A DNA stretch of 64,000 nucleotides from Caprimulgus europaeus (Eukaryota; Chordata; Aves; Caprimulgiformes; Caprimulgidae). Within the stretch, counting starts at the first letter, position 1; each line of letters opens with the position of its first letter. This document shows positions 25,986 to 36,800 of the stretch, in pieces. The position numbers were made by a program, and so were the translations under genes. The stretch is taken from NCBI GenBank assembly GCA_907165065.1, contig OU015524.1:31930795-31994794 (forward strand), written 5' to 3'. The notes beneath the pieces are model-generated. The model had not been told where the DNA came from. It saw nothing but the letters and a program-made list of their open reading frames with translations, and made no database searches.

Positions 25986-27439
25986 TCTTGCTGTCTAGAT
26001 GAAAAGTTAAAGAATACTTTAAACAGGTTAATTTAAGGGAATAGGGAGGCTAACGCTGACAAGTAATTTCTATATTACACCTAGTAATGTGCTTTACACT
26101 TAAAATGAAACATGATCTCAAAACAGTGGAACCACTTGGCCATGTGGGATATAATAATCTTAGAGGTGACACCTGAACAATGGACTGCAGGCTCAAGCTG
26201 AGAAAATTATTCTTTCAAATAAGATTCTAACATTATCCTTTAAACTCTCCTTGGTTAAAATGACCAGCATCAGGCTGTCCATCTCATTTTAGCTGATGTA
26301 GTAAGCATGACATAAATATATCTTTGGAATTCTTACAGGAAACTGTTCCTGAATGTAGTGCAGGCACACAGTCCAGTTCAGGAAAGTGGCTGGCCTGTTT
26401 TGAACTGTGGGGTACAGATGAGAAATTACAGGGAGCATCTTTGTGGTCATGAGGGTGAGAGCAATTCTGTGTGATATTACTCCTTGCTGTCATCCTCCAA
26501 AGCATTTTGCACAAGGTTTACAGAGACCAGCTCTTTTTCTACTTCCTCAGGAGATGCACTTTCCTCAAGTGTTTTTTCCATGAAAAGGATTTCAACAGCA
26601 TATCATTGTTATTATATTATTCTGTCTAATTAAATAATTATTATATTACATTATTATGGTGGGATCAAGCATTCATAGAGCCCATTTGCCCATAGGTAAT
26701 AATTTACAGTCCTAAGACCTTTGTTCAGGAGGCAATTAAAAGTGTCTCTTACTCTCAGAAAATGTTTTATTTTTATTGCCTTGAAAAGGCACAGGTTTAA
26801 ATGTTTTCCTGAGCTGTGGCCATAGGGCTCACTCCAGAGTCCTCCTCAAAATAAGTGCTGAACATTCTGGTCTATTGAAAAATTGCAGCAATCTTTATTA
26901 TTTAGCAGGAATGAAAGTGCCATATAATTAAATTAGAGCAAGGCAAACACTGCAAGAAAGTTTATGTGAATAAATACATTTAATCAGTTTATTTCTATTA
27001 AGATTAAGTGCAGCTCTCTTGTGTATTCATTTAGTGTTTCCACCTGATGGTTGTGCAACTGGCACAAACTTGAAAGGCAAATTTCAAAGCTACATGCATA
27101 CATTTTTCCAAATTTCAGAAATTTAAATACTCACATACTAATATTTGTATTGAAAGTGATCATCCAATCAAGGAAAATGAATCATTAACCCTTCTAAGAT
27201 AGTCAAGTTAAACTTCAAAATATTTTTTGATCAATCCTCATCTTCAAAATGTTTGAAATAGTATTATTATAATAAAAATAGGAAACACAATTTCTCGATG
27301 AATATTTAGCTAGCAGGTTAAGGAAGTTCTCCTCAACACATACACCAAATAATAAAAACAATAAAACATACATATATGATCTTCCTCACTGTTGCCACAA
27401 TAAAGATTTTTGCACATATAATTAGCTCACTATTTCCAG
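25986..27439. other. Unique AT-rich non-coding DNA
   Basis: Very AT-rich, especially 26600-27400, with TTATTA-type runs. No gene or repeat family was recognised. Sequence of this kind can be regulatory or neutral, and nothing here decides between these. Confidence 0.5.
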
Positions 27440-27860
27440 ATGGATTTTCTACCCCTGCTGTCATCTATTCTTGAATTTTGTGATTCTAAGTTTAAATTTC
27501 TTCAGACCATGGAGTATCCATCATGTCCTTTGGGAGGCTATTCTTCATCCCATTGGACCAGAAAAGGAATTTTTTCCAGATTTGCTGAATTAATTTTTCT
27601 CTGCTCAGTGTTATCCAGTGTCAGTGAATTATATTTCTTTTTAAAGACTTAAAGAATTTATTTTGTCTTTGTTATTTACAGTCTTTCCCTTTTGTGACCT
27701 CCTTTTATCCCAATTATTCAGTTTGTGGGTTTTTTTGTTTGCATTTTTTGGTTTTGTTTTGGTTTTTTTTCCAGGACTCCATCTGTCTCAACAATTTTTT
27801 GTTGCATTTCTCTGAGTCCTTTCCAATTTACTGGCATCAGAAACTTGTGACTTCATGTAG
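27440..27860 (-). mobile_element. Possible very old CR1 relic
   Basis: The best anchor is TTTTTGTTGCATTTCTCTGA followed by GTCCTTTCCAATTTACTGGC near 27800. It matches the antisense CR1 pattern 'tttgttgctctcctctgaactctttccaatttgtcc'. Upstream, the sequence around 27540-27620 has the expected pyrimidine-rich character but no firm landmarks. It may be a real fossil or chance. Confidence 0.3.
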
Positions 27861-30077
27861 TGTTCTTAGGGTGGGCAAACCATTCATTGATCCAGCACTG
27901 CTTCTTTGGTACAATGTCCTTGGCTTTCAAACACACAGCATCTACCTTTGCTTTCCATATACATTGAAATGCCAGTGCACTGGCAACTGTGAAATAAGGA
28001 AAGGAGCAAACTGACAAGTCAAGGTGTTTTGCCCATGTTCTCTGGAGACTCCTTGGTCAACACTGGGGTTTGCACCTCACGTGCCCTGAACAAAGAAACA
28101 GATCAGTCCCAATCATTTGGGTGGTTTCACTTTATATTACCTTTTTCTTCATTTACTCACCACCAAGTCCTTCTCCTTATTCCCTTCCCAAAGAGGAACA
28201 AGCCTGGTTACTCTTTCACTTCTAGTACTGTATTTTGGGTGGGTTTTTTTTTTGTTGTTGTTTTGTTTTAACTATATACTTTTAATTAGCCTTTATGATG
28301 GGGCTGCTCTGGTAATTCCTACATTGTTCATCAATTCTGCCAAGCTTGCATCTCCCAATTATTGCATATAGTGTCCTATAGTTTTACACCCTGTTAGTGG
28401 TACCCCAGGTCAGAGCAGGCCATCTGCACATACATTACTCCCCTTTTGTTAACTGGAGCATCCTGTAGTTCCTTGTTTTGTTTTCTTGTTAGCAGCACCA
28501 CAAATCAGGATTAGCTACCTGTGTGCACTCTTTAGCATGTCTGATTAAGCATATTACATCTTTTTCTGTAAAACAGGATAACAAGTTTTGCATTGACATG
28601 CCTGACATCTGGGCATTATTGTTGAGTTAATCTGTTACTCATAGCACTGACTGTCTACTTTATTATCATCCCCTCTGGAATGATTCAGCCCTGTTGCTGA
28701 TGCAACACAGTTCTCATAACTTTCAGCTCTGACTTCCCTATTCTGACCATCAAAATTGTAGTGATGTTTTAGAGATCCACAACAATAGATCTGAACCAAG
28801 AGATATCAACTTGTCAATTTTCAGTCACTGTTAATTTTCTGTTTTTCGTAAAAATGAGGTGATTTTAGAGTTAAAGATGGGAATGATGGTGAGACCCTGG
28901 AGCTGTAGTCCTGCTGTGTCAGATTTTCTGCATTACCCTGGACATGTTACTGGTTCCTGTTTGTACAATAAGGTATTGAACTTTCATACTCCAGGAAGAC
29001 TCTAAGACCTTTGAGAAGGAAGTGTGACAGATATTCAGAACAGTTATTGGAAATTTCTTTGAGACTTCCTGTTACTTTTGCATTTTAACTTTAGCCAGCA
29101 TAAGATGGCTGCTGGTTCTTACAGCCTTCATGGAGTGTACTTACAGTGGAAACATGCTATAGGACCTGTGTCATTAACAGAGCTAGTAGGATATTCTGCC
29201 AGGTGAAAGGAAAGGGTGGAGAAGGTGAGAAGAGCTGAAACAAATCTGTTCATTACTGGAAATCCTTAACACCACTCTTCAGATAAAACATTTGTCTTCT
29301 GTGCCACATAAGAAAATGATATGATAGAGGTTATGTTGTTTTAGTTTACTTTATCTCCTGATACCTTTTAAAATTAAAGCATTGAGGGTAAATTGTGACT
29401 CAGTGGATAATACTTAAGTTTTCTCATACCACAGACAGAAACTTTCCTCCACAGTCAGTTACCGTAGCAAATCTCACTTTTGTTAACCACTATCAGTCTC
29501 ATTTAGAAAAACTAAGACATTATTTTAAATTCTACTCTTCAGCTTATATCTCAAAGTTCCCATGCATTAGATTTTTAAAAGGAGTAAAATTAGTAAACAT
29601 GAGAATTTATTATCCAAACCAGTGTTTTATTTGTGAACCATATGGGAAATGTCTACGTTAGTGTAATCTTTAAGTATAAAATGATTTTCATTTATTTTCT
29701 TTCTGACCACTCTCTCACATCCAGCACCCCTACTCCCAGTATATATGCAGAAACATGCATTTCTCTCGCTGCTGGTTCTGAGGGGTGCTCTTTGTTAAAG
29801 ATGGGTTTGCTTTCTTTTCACATGGGAAAGTGCATACAGAAAAGGAAAGGATGTTGCAAGAGAAGTCTTTGTAAATAGGTAGTGGATAGTATGATGTGTT
29901 CCTTGTAAGACATTGTGTTAACAGTCTTTGTAAAAAGAGAATACTAGGAACCTATTTTGCTCTTCTTTGATCAAGAAGATATCATTGGCTGATGAGTACT
30001 AGGGACTAATAATTCTCCCTGGTCTTGGAAGGTTTACTTTCAGTACTTTAATACCGATTTTCAGAAAGGAAGGACAA
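27861..30077. other. Unique non-coding DNA
   Basis: No gene was recognised. A weak sense MIR-like patch (CATTACCCTGGACATGTTAC, then GTTTGTACAATAAGG) lies near 28930-28975. T/G-rich runs at 27725-27770 and 28240-28268 create hydrophobic-looking open frames that are compositional artefacts. Confidence 0.5.
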
Positions 30078-30144
30078 CCTTCCTTCCTTCCTTCCTTCCT
30101 TCCTTCCTTCCTTCCTTCCTTCCTTCCTTCCTTCCTTCCTTCCT
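30078..30144. repeat. (TTCC)n microsatellite
   Basis: About sixteen pure TTCC units. It is preceded at 30067-30073 by GGAAGGA in the opposite sense, so a short hairpin AAGGAAGG...CCTTCCTT can form at the left edge. The purity suggests a variable locus. Confidence 0.97.
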
Positions 30145-31407
30145 GTGATTAAGAGGAGGTGTCTACTCTTAATGTCTTTTGCAACTTAATCAATAAAAGA
30201 GTTTTCTTTCAACCTTGTTTCACTAGTGTTTAATATGTATGGCACATCCTTAGCATATGTTCTCTATGCTGAAGTAGAGAAATACTCAGAAAATTAAAAA
30301 TTTCTGAAGACAAGAAAACTTCTGAGAGGTGGAAGAATCTGCAAGCTTATCTCATTTACCTGAATCTCCCATAAGTGTAAAATTTGGATGGATGTGTGAG
30401 GATTTTCTGGTGGCATTCCAGCATGACTGGGCTTTGCTTAGACAGAAATATTTCAGTGCTGGGCAAAAAAAACCCCAAAATAATGTAAAAAGGAGGTAAT
30501 ACAAACCATTGTTTTTGTTTGTGAACCTCAAAGCATCTTGAAGTTTGGCCTGAATTTTGAATAAATGTTCAGGTTTTGATTTTCATTAAGTCAGACCAGT
30601 TAATCTAGTCTTAACAGCCCATTCCATATTTCCATATAAAAGACAAGACTTCTGAGGCATGCTCTCTCAACATTTACTCTGTATTTTGGCTGCCAGAGGG
30701 GCTGGAATAGTTAACTGTTCCTCTATTTTTTTTTCTTTTTTTTTTTTTTTTAATTCCTTCTCTTTCTCCTTCCAGATAAAAAAGATTGGCACATCCTCTC
30801 TTCTTATTTGATATTCTTGGTCAGGCAGTGTACTGGATATAGTGTAAAACTGTAGGGTAATAGTCCAGGAAGGTATTTTGTTTCCTGAAAATTTGTGAGC
30901 AGTTAACTGTAAGAGATTCAGGAAGACGGCTTGATACCATCCCACAATAGGTGCTGGGAATACTCAGTATTGTGAGTACGTTATAGGCGCTGGTATCATT
31001 TGGGCTGGAAAATTGTTGCTGCTACCCCCAGTATAGGGGCCAAAACAAATTATATGTCCAAGGGTCAGGGCTCTGAGTGGCAGGAGCAGGACCCTGTGAG
31101 ATGGCCACAGAACTAGGACCGTTCTTTGCCCGGCCACATGTGGGACCTCTTCCATTTTGACAACGAGGCAATTAACACCTGCCTTGAGGTGACATGGCAA
31201 GGGTGATGAACTGCTGCTCTTCTGGGAAGGTCTCTGTCTAAGAGAAACCAAACACAGACTCATGCACAATGATAGCTGGCAGCATGAAGCTGCTGCGTGA
31301 GCAGAAGACAAGGAGAGAGGAATGGCTACTTGCACAGAGCACAGGTTGGGGCAGAACAGATAAGGCCTCTGATCAGGGATGCCCCTTATACAACCTTCCT
31401 GAAGGCT
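30145..31407. other. Unique non-coding DNA up to the LTR
   Basis: Contains a pyrimidine/T-rich tract at about 30724-30752. The minus-strand open frame at 30964-31335 has 123 codons but no domain and is not supported as a gene. No transposon was recognised. Confidence 0.5.
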
Positions 31408-32048
31408 TGTGTTGGTTTCACTTGGCTAACACTTGGCTAGCAGCCAAACACAGCCTTTCGCTCACTCCCTGCCTTCCCAGGGGATAGGGAAGAGAATTGG
31501 AGGGGTAAGGGTAAGGAGATCATAGGTTGAGATAAGAACTATTTGATAATTGTAATAAAATAAAACTTAAAATAATAACGATATTAGAATAAAAATTATA
31601 ATAATAATTGTAATAAAATATGCAAATGAATGAATAGCTCACCACCTGCCAACCAAGCCTGGCCTATTCTCGGACAATGATCCTGGAGGAGCAACAATCC
31701 TGAAACTGAAACTGCAATCCTGGAAAAGTGAGAGCCTGAGTGAAAGCCAGAGAGAGCAAGAGAGAGCGCGAGCCTCATTAATATACCGAACATGATGTTA
31801 TATGATATGGAATATCCTATTGGCATACCCAAATGCCAATGTAGCTTATTAATCTAAATATTCCTCACCCTACATAGATCTTGCACTTGTAGACTAACAA
31901 AACACAAAGTCCTTCATCTTCCAGCAACAAATGAAAACATTGGTATGTTATCAACGTTTCATAACAAATCCCATGCTCAAACCAAAATACAGTGCTATTC
32001 TAGCTACTGAAAAGAAACCTAGCTCTGTCTCAGATAAAAACCAGGACA
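31408..32048 (-). mobile_element. Solo LTR of an avian endogenous retrovirus
   Basis: A 641-bp element bounded by TG at 31408 and CA at 32048. Its internal order matches an LTR family I know from many bird genomes. On the plus strand it runs AGCAGCCAAACACAGCC, GGTTGAGATAAGAAC, AATAGCTCACCACCTGCCAA, ATATGGAATATCCTATTGGC, TGTTATCAACGTTTCATA and finally AAAAACCAGGACA. In that family transcription runs on the minus strand here, with a TATA-like box at 31778-31785. The flanks are AGGCT (31403-31407) and GGGCT (32049-32053), a five-base duplication with one mismatch, which fits a class III/ERVL-like integration. No internal retroviral genes adjoin it, so it is a recombination-derived solo LTR. Its condition is moderately decayed. 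Confidence 0.85.
31778..31785 (-). promoter_or_regulatory. TATA-like box of the solo LTR
   Basis: On the minus strand these bases read TATATTAA, at the position where this LTR family carries its core promoter. The flanking GC-containing purine/pyrimidine tract downstream (31750-31772) would be transcribed. Activity cannot be judged from sequence. Confidence 0.45.
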
Positions 32049-32864
32049 GGGCTACTCCGACATCCATGCCATCTTAAGCCTGTGCTCTGTCTTAATAACC
32101 TGACTCTATCTAGGCACCATCCTGGGAGCCTTTTGCAAGTATAACCAGGAAAAGCCTGTACATGTGCCAGAGTCAGATCCTGCCAACATGGGAGCACTTG
32201 CTGCATGGTTGAGATGACAAAACCTGCTTTCTGCAGCCGAACAGCTTGGGCTGGCTGAGTCCCTGTGGGGGCTGGAGTCTCAACAAGTAGGCTCAGGGAT
32301 ACTCCTTGGCTGCTGTAATTCAGGCACCCAGTAGACATTTTCAGTGAAAGGACCTGATTTAACATGGGCATTGCCTGCTAGAGCTGCACTAGGAAATGTC
32401 AGGAAAGATGACTTTTGGCTAATGTGCTCAGTGACACTTGGTAAAGGGCGATGTAAGCTAGGGTAGGCAGGCTAATAGCTGTGATGGTGTAGCATGTATC
32501 CATGATTTTTTTTGCTAGTCTGGGAAAGGTATATACTTATTTATGCCAAGATAACAAATGGCTGAGTTCTCATTTCCTTTTCTGTTGGTCTCACTAAGAT
32601 TGGCCTGGCTTCTGTGCCTACTGCTGCCTGCAGATTTAGCTATGAAAAGCAGATGACACAAGTTTGGATCTCAATGGTAATCAGAACTCACATATGAAGC
32701 ACAAATATTTCAGACTTTTGTAATTAAAGCACGCTAAGGGAGCTTGGTGAGCAAACCATTTTTATGAGTATCATTAATTTGCTAGTTTTAGGAGGAAAAA
32801 ATATGAAATGTGCTTTTTAATGTTTAACTGCCTTCAGATATATTGCTGTAGGTACATAGAAATG
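32049..32864. other. Unique non-coding DNA
   Basis: Short spacer between the LTR and an ancient CR1. No gene or repeat was recognised. The minus-strand open frame 32030-32371 has no domain. Confidence 0.5.
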
Positions 32865-33850
32865 GTGGAATGAACAGAGACTAGAGCTAAAAGGGAGCTG
32901 GAAGCCATCTCAAGAGGTCATCTTAACCGAAAGCAGAATCAGCTATACCCAAAGCATCCCTGACAGGCATTTGTTTTATCTGTTCTTCGAGAACTTCAGT
33001 GAAAAGATAGCACTGCTTCCTATGGGAAACTTCTTCAGTCCTTCACTAACCTTACTATTAGAAAATTTCCCCTACTTCCTAATGCATTACTTCTTCTCCT
33101 ATCTACCAAGTGCACAGACAGAATAATCCCTTATTCTTTACAGAGTGCTTTTGCATTCCACATTATACTTTCCTGACATCTTTTCTCTGAGCTCTGTAAC
33201 TCATTTTTTCCTTTATTTTTCCTTCTTTCTTTCCTTCTTTTTTTTTTTTTTTCTTCTTGATTGGGACACTTTTTTGATCTCTAGCCTTCTGATTCTCTTC
33301 AGTCTTCTCAGATCAAATCATCCACACTTTTCTTAAAATCCCATGCCTGAAACCAGATTCAGTATTCCAGCTGAGATCTTATGAACAGCAGGGTTATTTT
33401 CACTATCATAGATCATAACCTTGTTCAAATACCTCAGGGTGACATTAGGGTCTGTGAACTTTATTGATTTTCATAATTTGCCACAATTAGTTAAAATTCA
33501 CATTGTGACCATTGCAGTCTTAAGAAAGTTTCTTGCAGAGTGAACGCTTGTTCAGTTTTTCTCTGTCCTGTCTGGGGTATTCCTGCCTACCTGAACTCTG
33601 TCTTGCACTTGAGCTTATTGAATTACACCTTTTTAATTCCAGACTGATTTTCCTTTTTGCAAAGATCACTTTGTATTCTATCAATGTTTTCTGGAGTGCT
33701 GGAGCCCCCCTCAGCTTTATGTCATCTGCAAATTTAGTAAGTGCACTCTATTCCATCACTGGGTCTATGAATGGAAGTACAGATACCAGGATAGTACCAG
33801 ACCCTCTGAAAACACACTTGAGACATCCTCCAGTATGATAGAGGACTACT
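32865..33850 (-). mobile_element. Ancient CR1 LINE, about 1 kb retained
   Basis: Antisense landmarks of an old amniote CR1 run in order over nearly 1 kb. GAGGTCATCTTAACC lies near 32915 and CATCCCTGACAGGCATTTGT at 32955. A block near 33060 corresponds to 'gaaaatttttcctaatgtcc'. TTCCAGCTGAGATCTTATGA lies near 33367, GTCATCTGCAAATTTAGTAA at 33721, and GTGCACTCTATTCCATCACT follows it. The last two encode, on the minus strand, the region near the reverse-transcriptase active site, now broken by stops and indels. A pyrimidine tract (33203-33258) has expanded inside it. Confidence 0.75.
33203..33258. repeat. Pyrimidine tract (CTTT/T-rich)
   Basis: T-rich tract with interspersed C, ending in a T-run at 33238-33252, inside the ancient CR1. 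Confidence 0.85.
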
Positions 33851-36800
33851 AATCAGAATTTTATAGGACAGATGTGTAATAATTCATGAACATTGTTTAA
33901 TAGTCAGAACATGCGGTGAGCCCACCTCTCAAGGAAACTCTGAAATATGATTTGTTTTTCAAACTGAACCTGGACCAAAACTATTGCTAAAAATTAATTA
34001 ATTAGCCTCAAATTAAACTGATTCAAGCTGTTGATTTTTTTCCTGAAGTGGAAGTGAGCTTTTTCTGTTCTGGGCAGCTTTGTGGATCTCAAACTGGAAT
34101 TAAATGGAAAGGTTTCATTTGCAAATGGATCCAAACTGAAACTTAACTTAAAGAACATAATTGATTTAATTCTCTTTTTACAATATTATAATATGGACTG
34201 CATTCTTTAGCTTGCCCATGAAAATGCAAGGTGACACTGACAAAAGCCCATCCTAGATCAAGGCAAGCTAAGGAATATAGAAATAAGGAGATGCTAGCAA
34301 TTGCTGCAGCCAAAGACTGGGATGAGCCCAGACACCTCAATCACTCTCTCGCCTAAACACAGAGACCAGGACTGAGCAAACTCATCCTTTGTCTCCATTT
34401 CAGACCCAGCTGCTTCTGCTTGCCCACCGACAGAAAGGGAGAAGAAGAGAGATTTCTGTCTCCGGTGTGTTTTGGTGCTTACATGACCTCAGTCTGAAGT
34501 TTGTACGTGCCCATGTTTTGAGTATCCTGCTTCATCTGTCACCACCAGAGCAAAATTGAAAGAGCAAGAACAAGTACAGCATCCAGCATTTTTATGTTCT
34601 TCCTAAAAGCAAGCATAAATATGTAAGGAAGATAATTCTGCTGCCATTACACTGCTTTAAATCATGGATCAAGTTCGACATGGGGAAGTAAAGCAGAGAG
34701 TGAAAATTACCTCTTCTTTAATAGTAGAAAATATGTCAGAATACCTTTTTAGATATCATTTCTGCATGCAAGGATACAAAGCTCAAAGTGATGGTTTTCA
34801 AGCTGCTGGAGAAAATATATAGGACAAGTTTCCAGTCAATGTTACTGAAGACAAAACACACTTCTGAGTCTTTCAAACTTCCTTTGCGGGGCCTGACAGC
34901 CATTGGCTTTTTGAATGTGATCAAGGGAAGGGATCATGTAGCAGAGTACACCTCTCCCATCTGCTAGTTCATATTGTTTTGTTGAAGTATAGAAGGGGAA
35001 AGATTTAGAGGATTACTTAAAGGAGTTAGACAAGTTTGAGTGTCAGGATTGTGAGTGAAATGGGAATTTTTAATGCTTGTATCAGAACTGTGTTCTTTTC
35101 TCTTTTGCAATTTTAGTAACTATTCTACAGATGACAAATTGTTTATGATTCATTACTTAAGCTTTTCTCTGATTTATTTTATTCGTATTGTTAATCCTCT
35201 GTTCTCTTCCCCTTTCCCTAAGGTTCACATGGGGCTAGCTTTTCTTGTGGGAGATTAGCAAACTGGTTCATAAAAACTAAAAGTGACTCCGAATGCTAAT
35301 CCACCTGTTAAAACAGACCAAATCTGAAACTGCTAGGTAGCTTCAAGGTGTTTGAAGACTTAGAGATATTTAAATGATGGGGGCACAGCTATGTAGAGGT
35401 CATTTCTGTCAGCACAGCATGGGCAGTCTCAGTACACGGGATTCAGCTGGGGAATAAGCTTAGAAAAAATCAGGTAAATCTAAGCTTTAAAAATCTTTAG
35501 GGTATGCCCAACAAGCCTTTGCTTCACAAATTGTTGCCATCAGGAGAATGGCACTTTCCAGAACAGAAATCCTTCCCATGCTTAAACTTACTGACCTAAA
35601 AGAAGAAAAAAACAACCAGAAGAGCCAAACTCCAGGCAGATTTCCCCTCTGATAAAGGGATGCTGGAGGCCCCGAGGAGTTTACAAGGAACTTGACTGTT
35701 GCTTGTTCCACTTTAACTGGAAGGTGCTCCAACACTATGGAGGGTCATATCTGACATGAGGGGTTTTTTAAACTTGAGGGTACAAAAGCTGACAGTGAAC
35801 AAGACCTTTACCAGGGTTAAATTGGAGTAGCTTCATAAGAGGTCATCGCTGCTGCTCTCTCCCTTGCATAGTCTTTGCAAGAAAAAAAATCTCACCCAGG
35901 GACTCTGTGTAACATCTCACATCTGCAGAAAAGCACAGAGGGGCAGCTGTCTCTGTAGAGAGGCAGGAAGGCTTCTCTTCACTTGCAGTCACTGCACACA
36001 GAATGAACAAACCTTACCTCTTTTCAGTACCATTAGCTGCATAGCCCCCAGTAAATAATGCTAATTTATACAGGGCTGCCTAATGAAATCAGTGTCCATG
36101 GAATGATCTTATGCTTTACAACTGCTGCTAAAGGCTATTTGACCATACTTTCCAAAGGTCAGTGCACAAAATCATAGCTGAAAGAAAAAGGCACTGGAGT
36201 AATTTGCTCTGTCCAATAAGGATTGTGGTGACCTTCCTTTAAACAGGGTTTTAACCTGGTTATCGGTGATACACCTTAAGTTATCTTTAAGGAGAGGTAC
36301 TTTTTCTGCAATGCAGGTGAGGAATTCCAGCCTTTTTGCACTATGTGCTTTCAACTGCAATTAAGTGGTTCTTGTTTTTCAGATGAGTTAGGTTAAAACA
36401 AATGGTTCCTTCTTTACAGAAAATAAACATACAGAAACAATTACAATAAAAATCAGCTGCTGTTTCTGCTGGGCTGGAGCTGCTGCTGGAGGAAGCCGTG
36501 TTGCTGAGCAGCCAACCCTCAGCAGAAGCCCCAGTGGTCTTGGCTGGGAGCTAAAACCAAACACAAACAGGAGCAATTTGGTAGCTACATGTAGATTAAG
36601 GTTTGATCATGACCCACAGAGAAAAGACAGATTTTTTCCAAAGGGTTATAGATAAAGTTCAGAAGATTATTTGGCGGCCCCCCAATCCTGTTGCCAGGAG
36701 TATATGACAGATGAGAGATATAATTACTAACTAAATGCATGGCATCATCGCTAGTGGAATTAAAGCCAAATGCTTCACTGTACTAACAATTGCTTTTTTC

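Noticed and set aside
28890-28985. Sense MIR-like patch
   Set aside because: Similarity to the 'ccttgggcaagttact' core is too weak and no second landmark is present.
30964-31335. 123-codon minus-strand frame beside the LTR
   Set aside because: Not a retroviral product and without any recognised domain. It lies outside the LTR boundaries and is most likely a chance opening.
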